Source: Neospora caninum Liverpool (taxonomy: Eukaryota; Apicomplexa; Conoidasida; Eucoccidiorida; Sarcocystidae). From it: 64,000 nt of DNA. Below the pieces are notes generated by a model. That model searched no databases. It saw nothing but the letters and a program-made list of their open reading frames with translations, and was not told where the DNA came from. The DNA lies in assembly GCF_000208865.1 (NCBI RefSeq), contig NC_018393.1, positions 1,240,001 to 1,304,000 of the forward strand, in the 5' to 3' direction. Positions 48,601-61,508 of this stretch are shown here, piece by piece. Made by a program: the position numbers and the translations under genes. Within the stretch, counting starts at the first letter, position 1. Each line of letters opens with the position of its first letter.

Positions 48601-51203
48601 CGATCTATGGGGCTCGAGAGGTGAAGCGGAACTGACTGTATTTCCGAAGCGATGTCTGTCACTTCTCCTGAATTATGTGCGACATCTCAAGTACATTGCA
48701 GATGACGACCGTGAGGCGATGCCATTTCACAATGAAGAAGCTGTGTTCGAAGCTACACAAACGTGCATCTGTACTCCAACCGCAGCCATAGCCAGGGGTG
48801 TTAGTACCTGATCAACTATCAATTTTAAAGAATATCAGCCTCTCGTGAATTACTCAGGCGGCTTGTCCCGCTGTCCACATTAAACAGAGCAGGCAAAAAG
48901 GCCGTCTCTCGCCAGTCCTGGTCATTGCTGTTTCTTGCTTACATGGTAGATCCTCGACGGCGAGAAAAATGCAATCGTTGCAGAACGTGGGAATGTTTAT
49001 GGCGTGACCCTCGTTGCCTTCCCTGCAGCGCAGGTAAGCACACACTTGCGAACAGGCTCGTGCTCCCACAAGCCAGACGATCTCAGTTCGCCTGTTCCTA
49101 CGTATTATGTAACAGTGAGCATTCATTTTGAGCTTTTTCCCAACAGAAGTCCTTCCTGGCTGAATTGCTTGCTAATACATGAGAGACATTCGGCTTTACT
49201 CCCGCGTAGTCGGTGCTTTCGTGCGGAGCGGTTATGCACAGCCAAAACCCATTTGTTCCAGATGAGAATTCAGCCATGCCAGCTGCCTGTCGGGGTAGAC
49301 ATGTCACTGAGTCAATTGAAACTGCCTGCCACAACATCGTTCCGATGCTGCAGGTGTTCAGCATCGACAAAAGACAGTTTTTGAAGGTGCGTTCATTCTC
49401 CAACGCGGTCGTGTGGCTACAGGGGGAGGTGCGGGCAGGCGTTACCGGTGTTGGCCGAATTGGAGTCGCGTTTGCTTATCGATTTTCTGAGGCAGGCCAA
49501 CCAGACGGCCTGCATTCGCGTCCCGTGCCGTTCGACAGGAGACAAAAACGACACGCCAAAATTCACGCGGTCTCGTTACCACGGCGAACAAACTAAAGGA
49601 ATGATGTCAAGTCCTTGGTGCTGCTCCTGTGCTCACATGCAGGGTGCGTCGTTGCTATTCGTGCTCCGTGCACAGCTTAGCTTCAGCAACTCGTGTTGGC
49701 AATGCGGAATCTGCTGTGTGCACTACTGTCCGTTTAGAGCCTGACCGACGAAATGAAGAGGTCTATCGACTTAGCGAGTGGACCTCTTCCAGAAGACAGC
49801 GAACTCCTGCATCAGTATCTGCAAGCAGTAAAATGGGATGCTTACAAGCGACAACTTGCTGATGAAGTCCGCCTGCGGTTTAAGTAGGTTACCGGGGATA
49901 CCGTTATCGGGGGTCTCGACAGAAGCTGTATGTCTTGTTCAGCACTCTTTTCTGTACCACTCGAACGAAAAAAGATTCAATCAGCGCCATGCTCAACGCG
50001 TGGAAGAGTTTATGTTGACGTCGCTGCATTTTGGTCGATAGACAAAACGTTTACATGCCCAATTCCGTTTAGTACGCGTGTACCTCATTTTACCCAAGTG
50101 GCCCTACCAGCGCACGTTCTTGTTGTCAATTTGAATGAGTTAACTTCACGGCAAAGCGGGCACAACATCGCATACCGGCCGCTGACCACGGGACATCGCT
50201 GGACGCCACAGGAAGGGACTTACGGTCGTTCAACCCCAAAACGTGGTAGTTTCTCAACAGATGCCGCCGATAATTGGCGGAGAGAAATCAGTGTCGTTCA
50301 CTGCTAATGGAGGCGTTACCTATAGCGAACGAATTTTCCCCGGAAATTGCTTCTTTCATCGTGCAAAGACGACATACACTTGGCCTCTCTCATGTGCTGG
50401 ATGCATATAGATTCGTCAAGGATAAGACACTGAAGGGCATACGAGACTGGTCGTTTCCTCCTCCGGTGAGGCTGAACATGGGTCCGCGTCACCATACGAT
50501 ATTCAGAAGCAGCACCACTGTGACGCACGACCTGTGGCGAATTTCTTAACATCTATAGACGTGTCGCTTCAACTTGCGATGTTACCCTAGCCTTCCTGTT
50601 TAGCCTTCGAGTAACTACAAGTCCCAACGTGATCTCTATTGAGTCGCAGTTGGACAGACAGTCAACTGCATATGCGAGCAACAAGATACTGGCAACTATA
50701 TCCTCGTGGGAAAAGGGCGTATCAAAACGAATAACTCGGCGATTCCGTATACTCTCACAGTATTTGCATACTGCTGAGAGCATCGGATACAGTTATGGAC
50801 CTCGTTGCTTCACGATTGTCCACTTTTAGCCGCCGAAATACACATACGAAGACGCTCTGGCCGCGCTCAATATAAACCTTGGACCACGCCACCACATCGC
50901 GTGGATCAAAGATGCCCCCCCCTCTGACGACGAGGACGCAGCAAAACCAGCACGAACAGATAACTCAGTTGCATCGGCACTAAAAGAGGTAAGAACCCCC
51001 CCTTTCTTTGTCTGTAGAACATCGGGGATGTCAACGCGCTTTGTGAGACGCTTTGGAGGCCAGAGTGTAGTTGCAGTGTTGGGGTGAGACACATTTTCAA
51101 AGCAGAAAAGCCACTGAAGTTTCGGTGAACCAGGATCGCATCGTATCAGATGTTCGTTGTTGCTTTGCAGTTTCTTGGTGGGAAACGTTTACAAGATTTA
51201 TAG
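45643..51203 (+). CDS. cyclic-nucleotide-binding protein with two CNB domains, no kinase domain
   Basis: Twelve exons keep frame: 45643-45699, 46425-46755, 47086-47149, 47363-47465, 47801-48091, 48435-48620, 48950-49033, 49354-49386, 49738-49883, 50411-50465, 50830-50988 and 51171-51203, giving 513 residues. CNB-A (about 25-150) is complete: FRYGDWGDKYYIVLTGRVSV, then the phosphate-binding cassette FGEMALMENKPRAATV with the key Glu-107 and Arg-116, then helix VLTREAYQTMAMRKHKEMF. CNB-B (about 160-400) starts with IILRQGEEASQVILVESGTV, is interrupted by about 120 low-complexity residues, and has an altered cassette YGAREILDGEKNAIV with Asn in place of Arg. It ends in VFSIDKRQFLK. A 110-residue C-terminal part (LHQYLQAVKWDAYKRQLADE, LNINLGPRHHIAWIK) is unknown. 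There is no PKA inhibitor site before CNB-A; the first exon is only 19 residues, so an upstream exon is possible. It probably senses cAMP or cGMP through CNB-A. Confidence 0.85.
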
Positions 51204-51564
51204 ACAACGCGTTCATTATTCATTTAGGCTTGAAGTTGTTTCTGTCCTCTCTGCGTAACACATGAGTGCAGTTACGCGATCTGCTCGAATAGTCGCGACG
51301 GTTCGACTTTTGTACTGGACCCACAACCCCCGGCCTACTCCGTGCTTCCAAGCAAGGCCTCGATTCAACGGCTTTGTAACGCTTTCGCTCAGTCTCCCTT
51401 CCCGGGATACCGTGTTTCTACCCGTCCCGCTCCCTTTTCATGCATGCGCTCTTGAAAACCAAATCTGCGAAAGTGTCTCGGGGGATGTAAATTCACTGCC
51501 ACGCGCGGCGAACATCTCTGGTTCAGTGTGACATATCAGGATTTTCTCTACAGAATAATTCTTC

Positions 51565-51759
51565 ATGTTTGCCCCGAAGTTTCGCCATGCGCTCAACGCA
51601 GCATCGTTAAGGCTTTTATGGAAAAACGAAGGAGGCATATTGCCACTTTTCCGTGGCTGCGGGAATCTTGGCGGCACCCCAAAATTCCGTCGTTGGATGT
51701 TACTACTGTTTGTACCTGGGATTCTGTTGATTAGTAACGTTTCTGTCCTGACACTGTGA
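51565..51759 (+). CDS. possible 64-residue membrane protein
   Basis: A short frame with a basic amphipathic N-terminus (MFAPKFRHALNAASLRLLWK), a Gly-rich middle, and a C-terminal membrane helix (MLLLFVPGILLISNVSVL). It would suit a small mitochondrial inner-membrane subunit. It lies 361 bases downstream of the cyclic-nucleotide-binding gene stop. No family is recognised and the length is within what chance can give. Confidence 0.28.
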   Translation: MFAPKFRHALNAASLRLLWKNEGGILPLFRGCGNLGGTPKFRRWMLLLFVPGILLISNVSVLTL

Positions 51760-53176
51760 TAACGATTCTCACTTGCACGGAAGACCGAAACGGTTCTGCA
51801 ACAACACGCTACCAAAGGCTTTGTTTTGAAACATCAATTGTCCACGAACAAATAGTAGGGGGAACGAAAACACATACGATGATGTTAGTCACAAAGAACA
51901 GTTACTTCGATAAATGCACGAGAACACATGCATTCGCACATGCATGTTCTATCGATTTTGAATTTTCAATATTCCCGTAATTTTACTGGAAATAGACTTT
52001 ACGTGCACTCGGCGATATAGCGACACTACACATAATGTCGCTGTTGCACTGCAGGCAACTAGGCCATACTCCCTTCATTGGTCAAGGCTCTCTTTGCCCT
52101 ACAGGAACGAACAGCTGTGACGGCAAATGGCACGGAAAGTACAGCCAGGCTTTGTGCTCAGCTTCTACATATAACTTGCCCATGCTGACACACTTCCTCC
52201 AGCAACCGTGTAAACGATAGGATCTTGACTTGACCAGTTCCGCATACAATCCTTGCCATTTGTGAGTGAACACTGACATCGGCACCCTTGGAGACAGCAA
52301 TGGTACCGAAACGAGGTCGGGCACGTATCGGTGAATTCTAACTCGAAAAAGAAGGGCTTCAGTTTCCATTCTTGAATTAGCCTTGCCTTTTTCTGCACCC
52401 TACACCTCCAGCTGACGGCTGGTTGCCTGGGAAGCGGGCGTAGCCCATTATAACTTACCGGACCGGCGTAATACGGTCGATTCGAATGCACGGGCAGACT
52501 TCACGCACCGCTACACTGAATCCTTAACCATAACGGTGTTAGGGAAACGTTTGCCATTTCTTTGATAACCGTTCCCACTGGTGAGGCACCCGACACAGCA
52601 TCTCCCATACATGCAACGAAAAGCGAGACGGCAGCATGTCGCGTTCACCGTACACTCCGGCAGATTTTTGAGCTTTTTGCTCACTTCGTGCTGTATTCCC
52701 GCGGTTCTGTGACGTTGTATTTGTAGTACGGCATGCTTTGTCTTTACGGGAGCCGGTTTTGTCTGTTTCATGCTTTCTGCCCACTCGAACTACAAGACGC
52801 ATGAGCTCCTGAGGCTGAGATGTGAACACTAGGGTACTCAATTTTTTCACCATAGAGTGCCGTTGGTCCTATGTGTCAGACCCGAGACCCCTCGGTACGA
52901 TTGTGTTCGTTTGACTTATTAGCTCAGCGCTCTGTGTCAAATCTGACAAAAACTATTTATGTTCATCGTTTGATATACGCCCCGTAGTACCGGTCATGTG
53001 GCTAGTGATAGCCGCTCAGAGCTCCCCAAAATCGGAAAGGATCATTCGCCGAGATGCGCCATACGGTTGGGGGAGGGTGAGAAACACTAGAACGAACAGA
53101 TAAGCAAAAAGGAAAGCTTTTTATCTTGGCATTACCATTTCAACCTTCAAAACGTCTCCATTTCCTCCCTTTTGCG
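51760..53176. other. intergenic, 5' flank of HMG-CoA lyase gene
   Basis: About 1.4 kb with short frames on both strands (for example minus 52082-52491) and no recognisable coding pattern. Confidence 0.5.
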
Positions 53177-56100
53177 ATGGTGTACCGCACTCTAGCGCAA
53201 CGCCTGGATTTTTGTCAAGCAAGTAACGGTGTTCGGCTTAGGCACAGTGCCCCGATCCATGTCCGTGGCTCGTCTAGTAGCCTACGGGAGCGAAAAGAAC
53301 TTCATTCGAATGCGCCGTTAGTGACCGACCAACAGCGTCATAATAGCAGGACACTGCGACTGACGCTGGAGACAGATGGGCCCCGCGATCATTTCGTTGA
53401 TCAGAAAGCAGTTAGGATTCCGACTGGTTCCTCCCTGGTTACGCCTGTACATCCAAGAAAGGCAAACGGATTGATGGGTCAGGTACAAAATGGGGGGCAA
53501 CACAGTTCGTGCTGGTTCCACAGATCAAGGGTTCTGCAATATGCCCGCTGTCTCAGTGCCACTTCGTCACTGCTCCGTGCGACTGGACCCGCGCAGACGC
53601 CAGCAGCAATCTACGGCATAAAGCAGGGAGTGGCAATCCCGCAAGTGCGGATTGTGGAGGTGTCTCCCCGTGATGGCCTTCAGAATGAAGAGGAGATTCT
53701 CTCGCTCGATGATAAGATCGCTTACATCAATATGCTTGAAAGTGCGCACGCGATTGCAGAGTTGCAGGGAATCTTTTCTATCGTTCGCATATATAACTGT
53801 GTGTAATTGCATACGCTTTTTCATATATATATGTATATATATATATGTGTGAAGGTGTCTATAGAAATGTGTATGCTGTTGTATTGACGATGTCCACACA
53901 CATAAACACAAACCTGTGTCGATAAATGCATCTCTGTGATCTGCCCACATGATGTGTAGATATATTTATTTCACGGGGTAAGCTGGCGGTGTAGTTATTG
54001 TTTGCTTCCTTACGTTGCGGAGAGTGTCCGTTGCTGTCGCAGTTGCAGAAAGTTTTGCTGCCATTTAAAATACAGCTGTATAGGCCATTTCGTTCACTGG
54101 GGTCGGCCGATTTCGTGCGAACACTTCCAGCCATTGATAAATGGTGAAATTCGACAAGATAACCCGGGTGACAAAAGTGTGTCGTGCTTGCTGGACTCCC
54201 CTAGTTTATTCTTCAACAGTGTCCGTATGCTTTCTACAAAATATACTCTCGACACTCAATTCACATGTATGCGCAATGCGGTGGTTTATTCAGAAAGGGC
54301 CGAATGTAAGATTCCCCACCTTCCGCATGTGGTGGGATTGTGAACAATTTTTCACGTATGGAAACTGTCGGTAAATGATTTCTCTGCATGTTATCTTCAG
54401 CTGCGGGCCTCTCAACAATCGAAATTGCTTCCTTTGTCAACCCGGCGAAAGTGCCGCAAATGGCTGACGCAGCAGCACTCACACGCCACTTCTGTCCTAG
54501 AAATACACATATGGGCAGCCTTAGTCCGAGATTCCAGGTGAGATTAATTTTTCTAAATCACATGAGAACGAGCATGTACCTCCATGCCACTCGTACTGCT
54601 GTTCATGAGTCATATCCAGTGCACACAGTCTCTGAAAAAAAGCAAGCACACGGCATGTTAACGTCCAGTGTTGCGATGATTCTGTGCCCTCTGCGCGTGG
54701 AAAGCGTAGTTCAATCTTGAGTGCACATCTGCCTTGACTGCTCAACATGATTGCCACAGCATCTTCGACACTCTAGAGAGGGATCTTCCACTAGTTGAAT
54801 ACCTTTTGCTCTCTACAAAAGATGTCTCTTTAGTTGCCACTTGTAGGTACCATACAATGATATATATCTCTTGGACAGAATTTTGCACGCGATCGCTAAC
54901 GCAAAAGGGCCCCTGTTCACAGTCGTGTCGAACCCCTGCACAAATACCTTTCGTCATACTCTTGCTTCTATTTTTGAGAGCGTTGCAAAGATACTCTTCT
55001 CTTAACATTGCAAGTATCGGTTATCGTGCATGATCTCTCCCTTCACAACCTCGCTTACGTGTATTCCGATACATATTCCTTTTCTTCGGAACCATGCTTT
55101 TACAAATTATCCAACAAATCAGCATCTCTCCACAGGAGCACACGCGTGTACCGCACAGGAAGATTTCGGACGTTCTGTGCATATGGTGTACAAAGTGTTG
55201 CCCGACCTTCCGTTTTGCGACCATCTCTTCCTTGGCAGGTTCTAGTCGCCAACATGCGAGGTTTTGAGGAAGCAGCAGAAGCTGGTGCACAGGAGATTTC
55301 GGTCTTCACTGCCACAACCGACGCTTTTTGCAAAGCAAACATCAACACTACAGTGGTAAAAGTGGTTCGAGAACAGTGCGCCTACTAGCGAGCAGCGTAT
55401 ATTATTTTCTTTTTCTTTTGAATACGACTGGAAGGAAGCATTGAGCTGCCTCTTCTACGGTCAGATCATTCCCTTTTCCATTGCATTCGGTGGTGGAGGA
55501 GTTATTTGGTTGTGGTCCTTTATAGCGAGAGGTTGACTGCAGCAAATGACACGCAGCCTACCTGAACCATCTACACGATAGCAGAGGATTCAGAGACGTT
55601 TGGGTTCAATGGAAAACTCATTTGTCACATATGCAGGCTTTTGTGAAAAACAAATACTCAACGGTGTTGCGTCCTGTGGGTTTCCTTCAGTCGGAGAGCT
55701 TGAAGAAGTTCAGCGTCATTGCACGGGAGGCAGCGGATCGTGGTATCAAGACTAGAGGGTGCGTCGTTTCGCGGAAACGCCAGCCACTGTTTGAAAAAAT
55801 CCCTCTGATGTGTCCTGTGCCCCTCGTCTGTATTCACTGAATCACGTGCACCCTGACAAACGTTTGCGTCTCGTTGGGGACTTTTCCCCATCTTCCTCTA
55901 CAGCCAAGATGTGAATGCGTGATTTTCAGATACGTCTCGTGCATTTTCGAATGCCCGTACCAAGGCACGGTTGCTCCGACGACAGTCGTCCAAGTGGCTC
56001 GGCACTTGCTTGACATGGGATGCTACGAAGTCAGCCTGGGTGAGGCACTCTAGACTAGAAGCGGTGGCGTTTCCTGTGGATCACCTACAGAGGGTGATGC

Positions 56101-57647
56101 TGGTCGCTGAAGGAGGCGCATTTCCCCAACTGTCAAGATTCTTTGTGACGCTCTACAGAAACGAATGGCTGTGTCGATGAAACAGAGGAAACATCTGCGC
56201 ACTGTTAGGATTCTGGTCAATAGTGCATTGCCCAGAACCTTGACTCAGTTTTGGAATTTCTTGTTCATGGATATGTGGTTTACGACAGGCGATACGCTCG
56301 GCGCCGGCACAGCTGGACAGACTCTACGCCTCATGGAGGAGCTGCACCGGGACAACTTTCCGATGGAGTGCGTTCTCCTAGAGACTATTTTAACGCTTTT
56401 ATGTTTACCGCAAGAAGTCTTTATTCGTCGGAAACTGCGTGATTCCACACTGAGCCGGATAGGTGTATCAACGTGGCACTGATGTCATAGTTTGGGAAAC
56501 GGCCCACCTTAGAGTGCACGCTCCGCGGACAACGGGCACGGAAAACGCCGTAGGTTTTGAAAGAGGCTGATTTCCACTTCAGACGGTCGGCACCATCTAC
56601 TATCTGGAGGAATTCGAGTTATGCTTCGTGTACAATATCATCGTACGCATCAGTAGATGTGTGTATCTGGACAAATTTGCTCTTGGCTCAGGGCTGTAGC
56701 GATGCATCTTCACGACACATACGGGCAAGCACTGGCGAACATCCTCCTGTCGGTTGTCCATGGAGGAGTTCGAGTTGTTGATACTGCAGTGGCTGGCCTG
56801 GGAGGCTGCCCATTTGCCTCGACACCTCTTCCCACTTCTGCACGGTGGCCAGACGCCGGAGCAGCCACAGCCGCTGCAGCTGCAGCCGCTGCAGCCAAGA
56901 GGCTGATGATGGATGCAAAACGAGCGAGGAGCAAGGATGGAACCGGAGAAGCCTCTAGGACCGATGATACGTCCAATGCCGTAGCTCGCGTCACTGGAAT
57001 CACCGAAGATGCTTGTCGTCTATCATGGTCTCGACAAGCGCAAGCTATATATCCCCGAGTAGCACCGGGGAACGTCTCCACCGAAGACGTTGTGTATATG
57101 CTGGAAAAGTCAGGTGTAAAAACCGGTGAGATCCCCTGTGTTCGACGTTCAGACACTGGCGGATGAACTGAGTCTATAGGATAGGCAGTTGCCGTTCACT
57201 GTTGATTTTGCCGTATCCAGATGCCAACGATCCAGAGACAGTCATATTAAGATACCACCAACGCAAGTTCGTTAATCCCGTGTTCACTACCCCAATCAAC
57301 CTGGCAATTCAATACACAAACTCAAGCAAATATTTACATCCGGAAACATGAGCCCCTCTAAGTACAGATGTAGCAGCCAACCACTTCCATCTGGCTCTCA
57401 CCGTGGTGATCTTTATACAGTTCCCACAATTCTGGAGTTCCTGTGAGAACCGTGAGATGATCGGTGCCGAGGAAGAGTCTTCTCCAGTATGCTGGCCGTT
57501 GGGTGAATACTGTGTCTCTCAGGTGTACGGCTAGAAGCGTTAATGGACGCAAGCGCTTTCATCTGCAGTCGCTTGAATCGGAGCAGCAATTCGAAGGCAG
57601 CAGCGGCGCTGAGCGCCAAGAGGGAACGAGACAGGATGAAACGCTAG
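53177..57647 (+). CDS. HMGCL: hydroxymethylglutaryl-CoA lyase, mitochondrial
   Basis: HMG-CoA lyase splits HMG-CoA into acetoacetate and acetyl-CoA, the last step of leucine breakdown and ketone body formation. Eight exons keep frame: 53177-53741, 54401-54537, 55239-55355, 55691-55758, 55930-56039, 56289-56367, 56692-57125 and 57523-57647, giving 544 residues (about 325 in human). The first 155 residues are Arg/Ser-rich and suit a long mitochondrial transit region. The core then follows the family in order: [12 protein letters not shown] (Arg-165, Asp-166), [58 protein letters not shown] (metal ligands His-364, His-366), GLGGCPFA (catalytic Cys-398) and [12 protein letters not shown] (Asn-486). 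The C-terminus [11 protein letters not shown] matches the family end; there is no peroxisomal CKL/SKL tail. About 79 extra residues lie between the Cys loop and Asn-486. The first ATG of the frame is used as start. Confidence 0.95.
53823..53848 (+). repeat. intronic (TA)n microsatellite
   Basis: An interrupted TA run in intron 1 of the HMG-CoA lyase gene. Confidence 0.85.
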
Positions 57648-59884
57648 TTCGTCATTTGCGAAGATTAATTGTAGAATGTGAAAAATTCCATGCGGGTAGC
57701 TGCCGTGAAGTGGCAACTCTTGGTTTTGATATGCTTGTTCCTTCATATGGCTACACTTGTGCAACCGCGTCTGATTACAACCTACATACATATGTTGACG
57801 CCGTAAGATGATCCGTTAGTTTACATAACCGCCAGTTCCGTATTTGCCGATCATCGTTAGCACGCCACGACATCGGACCCCTGGTTGTTAACCAGGACCC
57901 TCATTTGTAGCCTAAGTTTAGCGCCCGGTAGGCAGGCAATTTGTCGCTGTCTGGAGTGCCGTTTCTGCTCATTTTTGTTTCCTTCGGTCCTGTCGTCTGC
58001 ATGGCTGTTCCTCAAACGTGGTGAGCTTTAGAACAGACTGCTGTCGAGGACAATATTCAAAACCCTGATGATAATGAGATATCGTATGTTGATGCCGGTG
58101 GGCGTCGCACTGGCTACATTATGTTTCCGGCTCGTCCAATCCTTTTTTCTGCTGCGTATCACGGATTTGCATCGCCTAGCCCTACGATTGATGAAACCCG
58201 AACCTCTAACAGATAACAGGACGAGCGGACAATTTTTTCTCGAGTGCTCTGCCGAGTATACAGCCGGTCCTCCCGGCGTGTTGCTCCTTCAGAAAGCGAT
58301 TATTAAGGTCTATTACCGCAATTCCCGGTTACAACGAAGAAGTGTTTTACGGGACTGTGCGGGCCTGTTTGTGCAAACGAAAAGCCTCGCTCAGAGGCTA
58401 TCTTGTGACCAGTCTCGGCGGAAGTGACGCCCTCCGTGAAAACACCCAAGCAAGTGCCGGATCTGATCATAGGCCGTATAACAATCTGGCCACAAACGTA
58501 TCCGCCTGTATACGTGTACAGTATGTGTAATAAAATATCACTCATGTGACCGAACCATAGATCGTCTCATAGGATCAGTTAGAATGGCACTGCATTTACG
58601 AGCTCTTCACGCAATTCATGATTTTCATTTAGTATGAAAATTCTAACTGATGTTAATCCCTAATCGAAGAGCAAAACGTACACACGCATACGTGCGTGAG
58701 CTTACACATGCATGTGCTGTAAGTGGAAATACCTACATACAGAAACAGGTAGTGGAACAAATAGAGGAGGAGTCGAAGACAAAGAAACAAGAGGGACACG
58801 GCGTTTCGTTAATCTAACGCCCTACCTAATGGCAGTCAGTTCGCTACCTTGTCTAGCCACGATTGTACTAAGACGGAGGGACTAAGCTGCGGAACCCGCG
58901 GTATCCCAGCCCTGGAAAAGGATTCTGCCTCTGAAGATGTTTACACTTGGAGGAGCGCTGCTCTACGGTATTTTCCAGGTTCGACTAGTAGAAACCCAGT
59001 ACGTCTTGCGGTTCATTACATCAGTAGCTCTCGTTTCTGTCTCTGCAAATGTTCCTGAAGCTTTTTCCCATAGAGCTGACGAACCATCTGTCGGGTTGCT
59101 GTAGGGCTGGCGTTTCGTGGGAGCTGCAACGAAAGGTCCCACCCGAGGTCCGAAGCGTCTAAACAAAGATAACAGAAACTCTGACAACACAGGAGCCCTT
59201 TGCCTGGACTGTCTTTTCTCCGCAGTGCTACCATTGGCCGTGGACGTTTGCAGCTTTTTTGAATAGGTAAATACATATGGACTGAAAGGTGCCCCAGAAG
59301 AGATAGCGTGGGCGTGAAACCGGTCCCCAAACTGAGACGGACTGTGCTGGAGCGAACGGTTTTTCTGTGGTTATGCCTCTCAGGACGAACTCATAAAGAA
59401 AGTTACACCTCCAGCGTCATCTGTTTTGTCACGGAATCGCTAATACTGAAAATGCAACACGCCACCCTGAGGAACTTGGTCAGGCAAAGGCACGAAAGAC
59501 AGTACAGTATAATCCGTGCTTCCCGTTCCTTAGTGAACGCTAAAGCGTTTGAACCCGAAAACGTGATGCACGTGAAGCATACTAAAAGCCGTGTCTCCTA
59601 CCGGCACCGTTTCGGGACAGGCCACGTCTTGCTGCCTGCAAAGAAAAAACACTAAGCTCTTGCAAAATCAGCAGCTACGTTCTCAGCCCTTGGAACCCCA
59701 ATGCCAGTCAGGAGCAGTCGCCGCGTGGACAGTCGATGAGCTGACACCGGATCGCAGTTCCCTCCTTTAACTGCAGCTCGTAGTCGAGACACACTGAGGT
59801 TAGACATGCTGGATTCTTTTTGCTTTACTGCAGACTCCGTTTCACGTTAGATCGCGTAGATGCGGGTGAACGATATGGGGTGTG
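57648..59884. other. intergenic, convergent 3' ends
   Basis: About 2.2 kb between the stop codons of HMG-CoA lyase (+) and the coiled-coil gene (-). Frames of up to 119 codons occur without any family pattern. Confidence 0.5.
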
Positions 59885-61508
59885 TCACATGCACACCACC
59901 GCGTGTACGCGTGCATATCCATCTCTCTGTGGAGGCACGCTGATGTCCTGCCACGCCACTGTAAAACAGACCTCAGACTTAATACGCGGGATTTTCTCCG
60001 GTAACCACCTCACCAGCTCCTGACTACTTGCAGCGACGCCTCTGAGAGAAACCCCGCGGTCGCCACCGACACCCCCAGCTCGGCATGAGGGACTCCATAT
60101 GCCTGAAAAGCCTTCTCGCGTCACGAGGTCCGGCTCTCGGTCCACACCCAACAACTGCCATGCGATTCTTTCAACTCGTCCAGCAGCTCCTAGCGTGGCT
60201 GTCCCTGCGGTGCGGCCCACAAGGCCGAAGGCTGTCGTCGGTCTTCCCGTCAACCTCGCTTGTATTCCTTCGACACCGCCATCTTCTCCCTGGACACTTG
60301 GGCGAATTCCGGCGAAAGCTTGGAACAATTGCGCTGTGTCGAGGCGCGGAAGAGTCGGCCGCCGAATTGTCAAACGGTCAGCAGGATCAGAGACAATCTC
60401 TCCTCTGCCTGTGGCTGCAGTCCGCACTGACGCAGCGTGTCTGATGTCTACAGCGGGTGCACTTGAGATCCTCGTAGAAACATCCCACGACCCCTCTGGC
60501 TTTCGGCGGAGGTGTGAGCCGGAGCGGCCGGGTTCAGCAGTCGGAGGGACGGTCCGGGCATCTCCGCAGCACTCTCCGTTTGCGGCGAGTAACCCTTTCC
60601 CGCTGTCATGGTGTTCCACGGTTCCCATCGGAGACGGATGTGACAGGATGCAACGCCGAACATGCGAACGCTCCGGTTTATTCATCAACCCCAACTCCGC
60701 AGCCGCTGTCAAACCTGCCGATGCTGCTGCAACGACTTTTGCAGCTAGAGAGTCACTCAGCACTGACGGCGGATTCTCAGTTGGAGGGGCTGTGATGATC
60801 CTGGAGTTCGGAAGCGAGCCGGCACCTGGGGACTGAGCACATCGACAGAGATACAACAAACATCGCTTCCAACGCTGAATTTACTCGGCGGAAAACATGA
60901 GAAATTCCGGGACACCTGCCGTAGGTCTGCAGCAGCGACGCGCAGCGACCGCATATACACGTCTCTTCAGTCCTCTATTCTGCGAAGGGTCATGAGCTGA
61001 GGCGAGGCGCTGTACCGTCATCTGCAATGTGACCGTTGTGTCGGGCTATCGGCAGACTCGGTTAATTTTTCCGTTTTTGATCCCGACACCCCGGTTTGTT
61101 GTGTGGTGTGTAATGTGGTACCTACGGACCTTCTCCGCTTACTCCAAGTGTTACACCCGTTAGTATCCGGTCGCCGTCGCCGAGCCCTTCGCAGTTCAGT
61201 AGCATTATTCTATCTCCAGTGGATGACGCAGAGAGCCCCACCAGCCGGGGGACACTGTGGCTGTCTTGATGGGAAGTGTCTCTGTTCGTGTCCTGCTTGC
61301 CCGCAGTGGCATGTGGGAAGGGAGCCTGCAAGGTCGCACGCGGAGCTGCTTCAGTGTCCTGGCCCCTCTCCCTGCGCAGTTCTTCATCCAGGCGGTCGTG
61401 CTCCGCTTGAATCATTTTCTCCAATTTTTGCTGTTGCGCGTGCCGTGCGCGACGGACAGCTGCGGCGGTTGTCGGAGTCGGATGGGCGGCGCCATCGGAG
61501 CCCCCCCG
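59885..61508 (-). CDS. coiled-coil, low-complexity protein; 3' exons only
   Basis: Two exons join in phase 0: 61508-61143 (acceptor GCTGCTCAG, donor GTAAGC) and 60832-59885 (acceptor GTGCTCAG), giving the last 437 residues. The first has an Ala/Arg-rich start and a clear helix of coiled-coil type, QQQKLEKMIQAEHDRLDEEL followed by RRERG. The second is rich in Ala, Gly, Arg, Pro and Ser with no globular domain; it includes a hydrophobic Ala stretch AAKVVAAASAGLTAAAELGL that is too polar to be a clear membrane helix. I do not recognise the protein. Upstream exons should lie between 61509 and about 63400, but that sequence is GC-rich and open in several frames at once, so I could not choose them. 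Confidence 0.5.
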
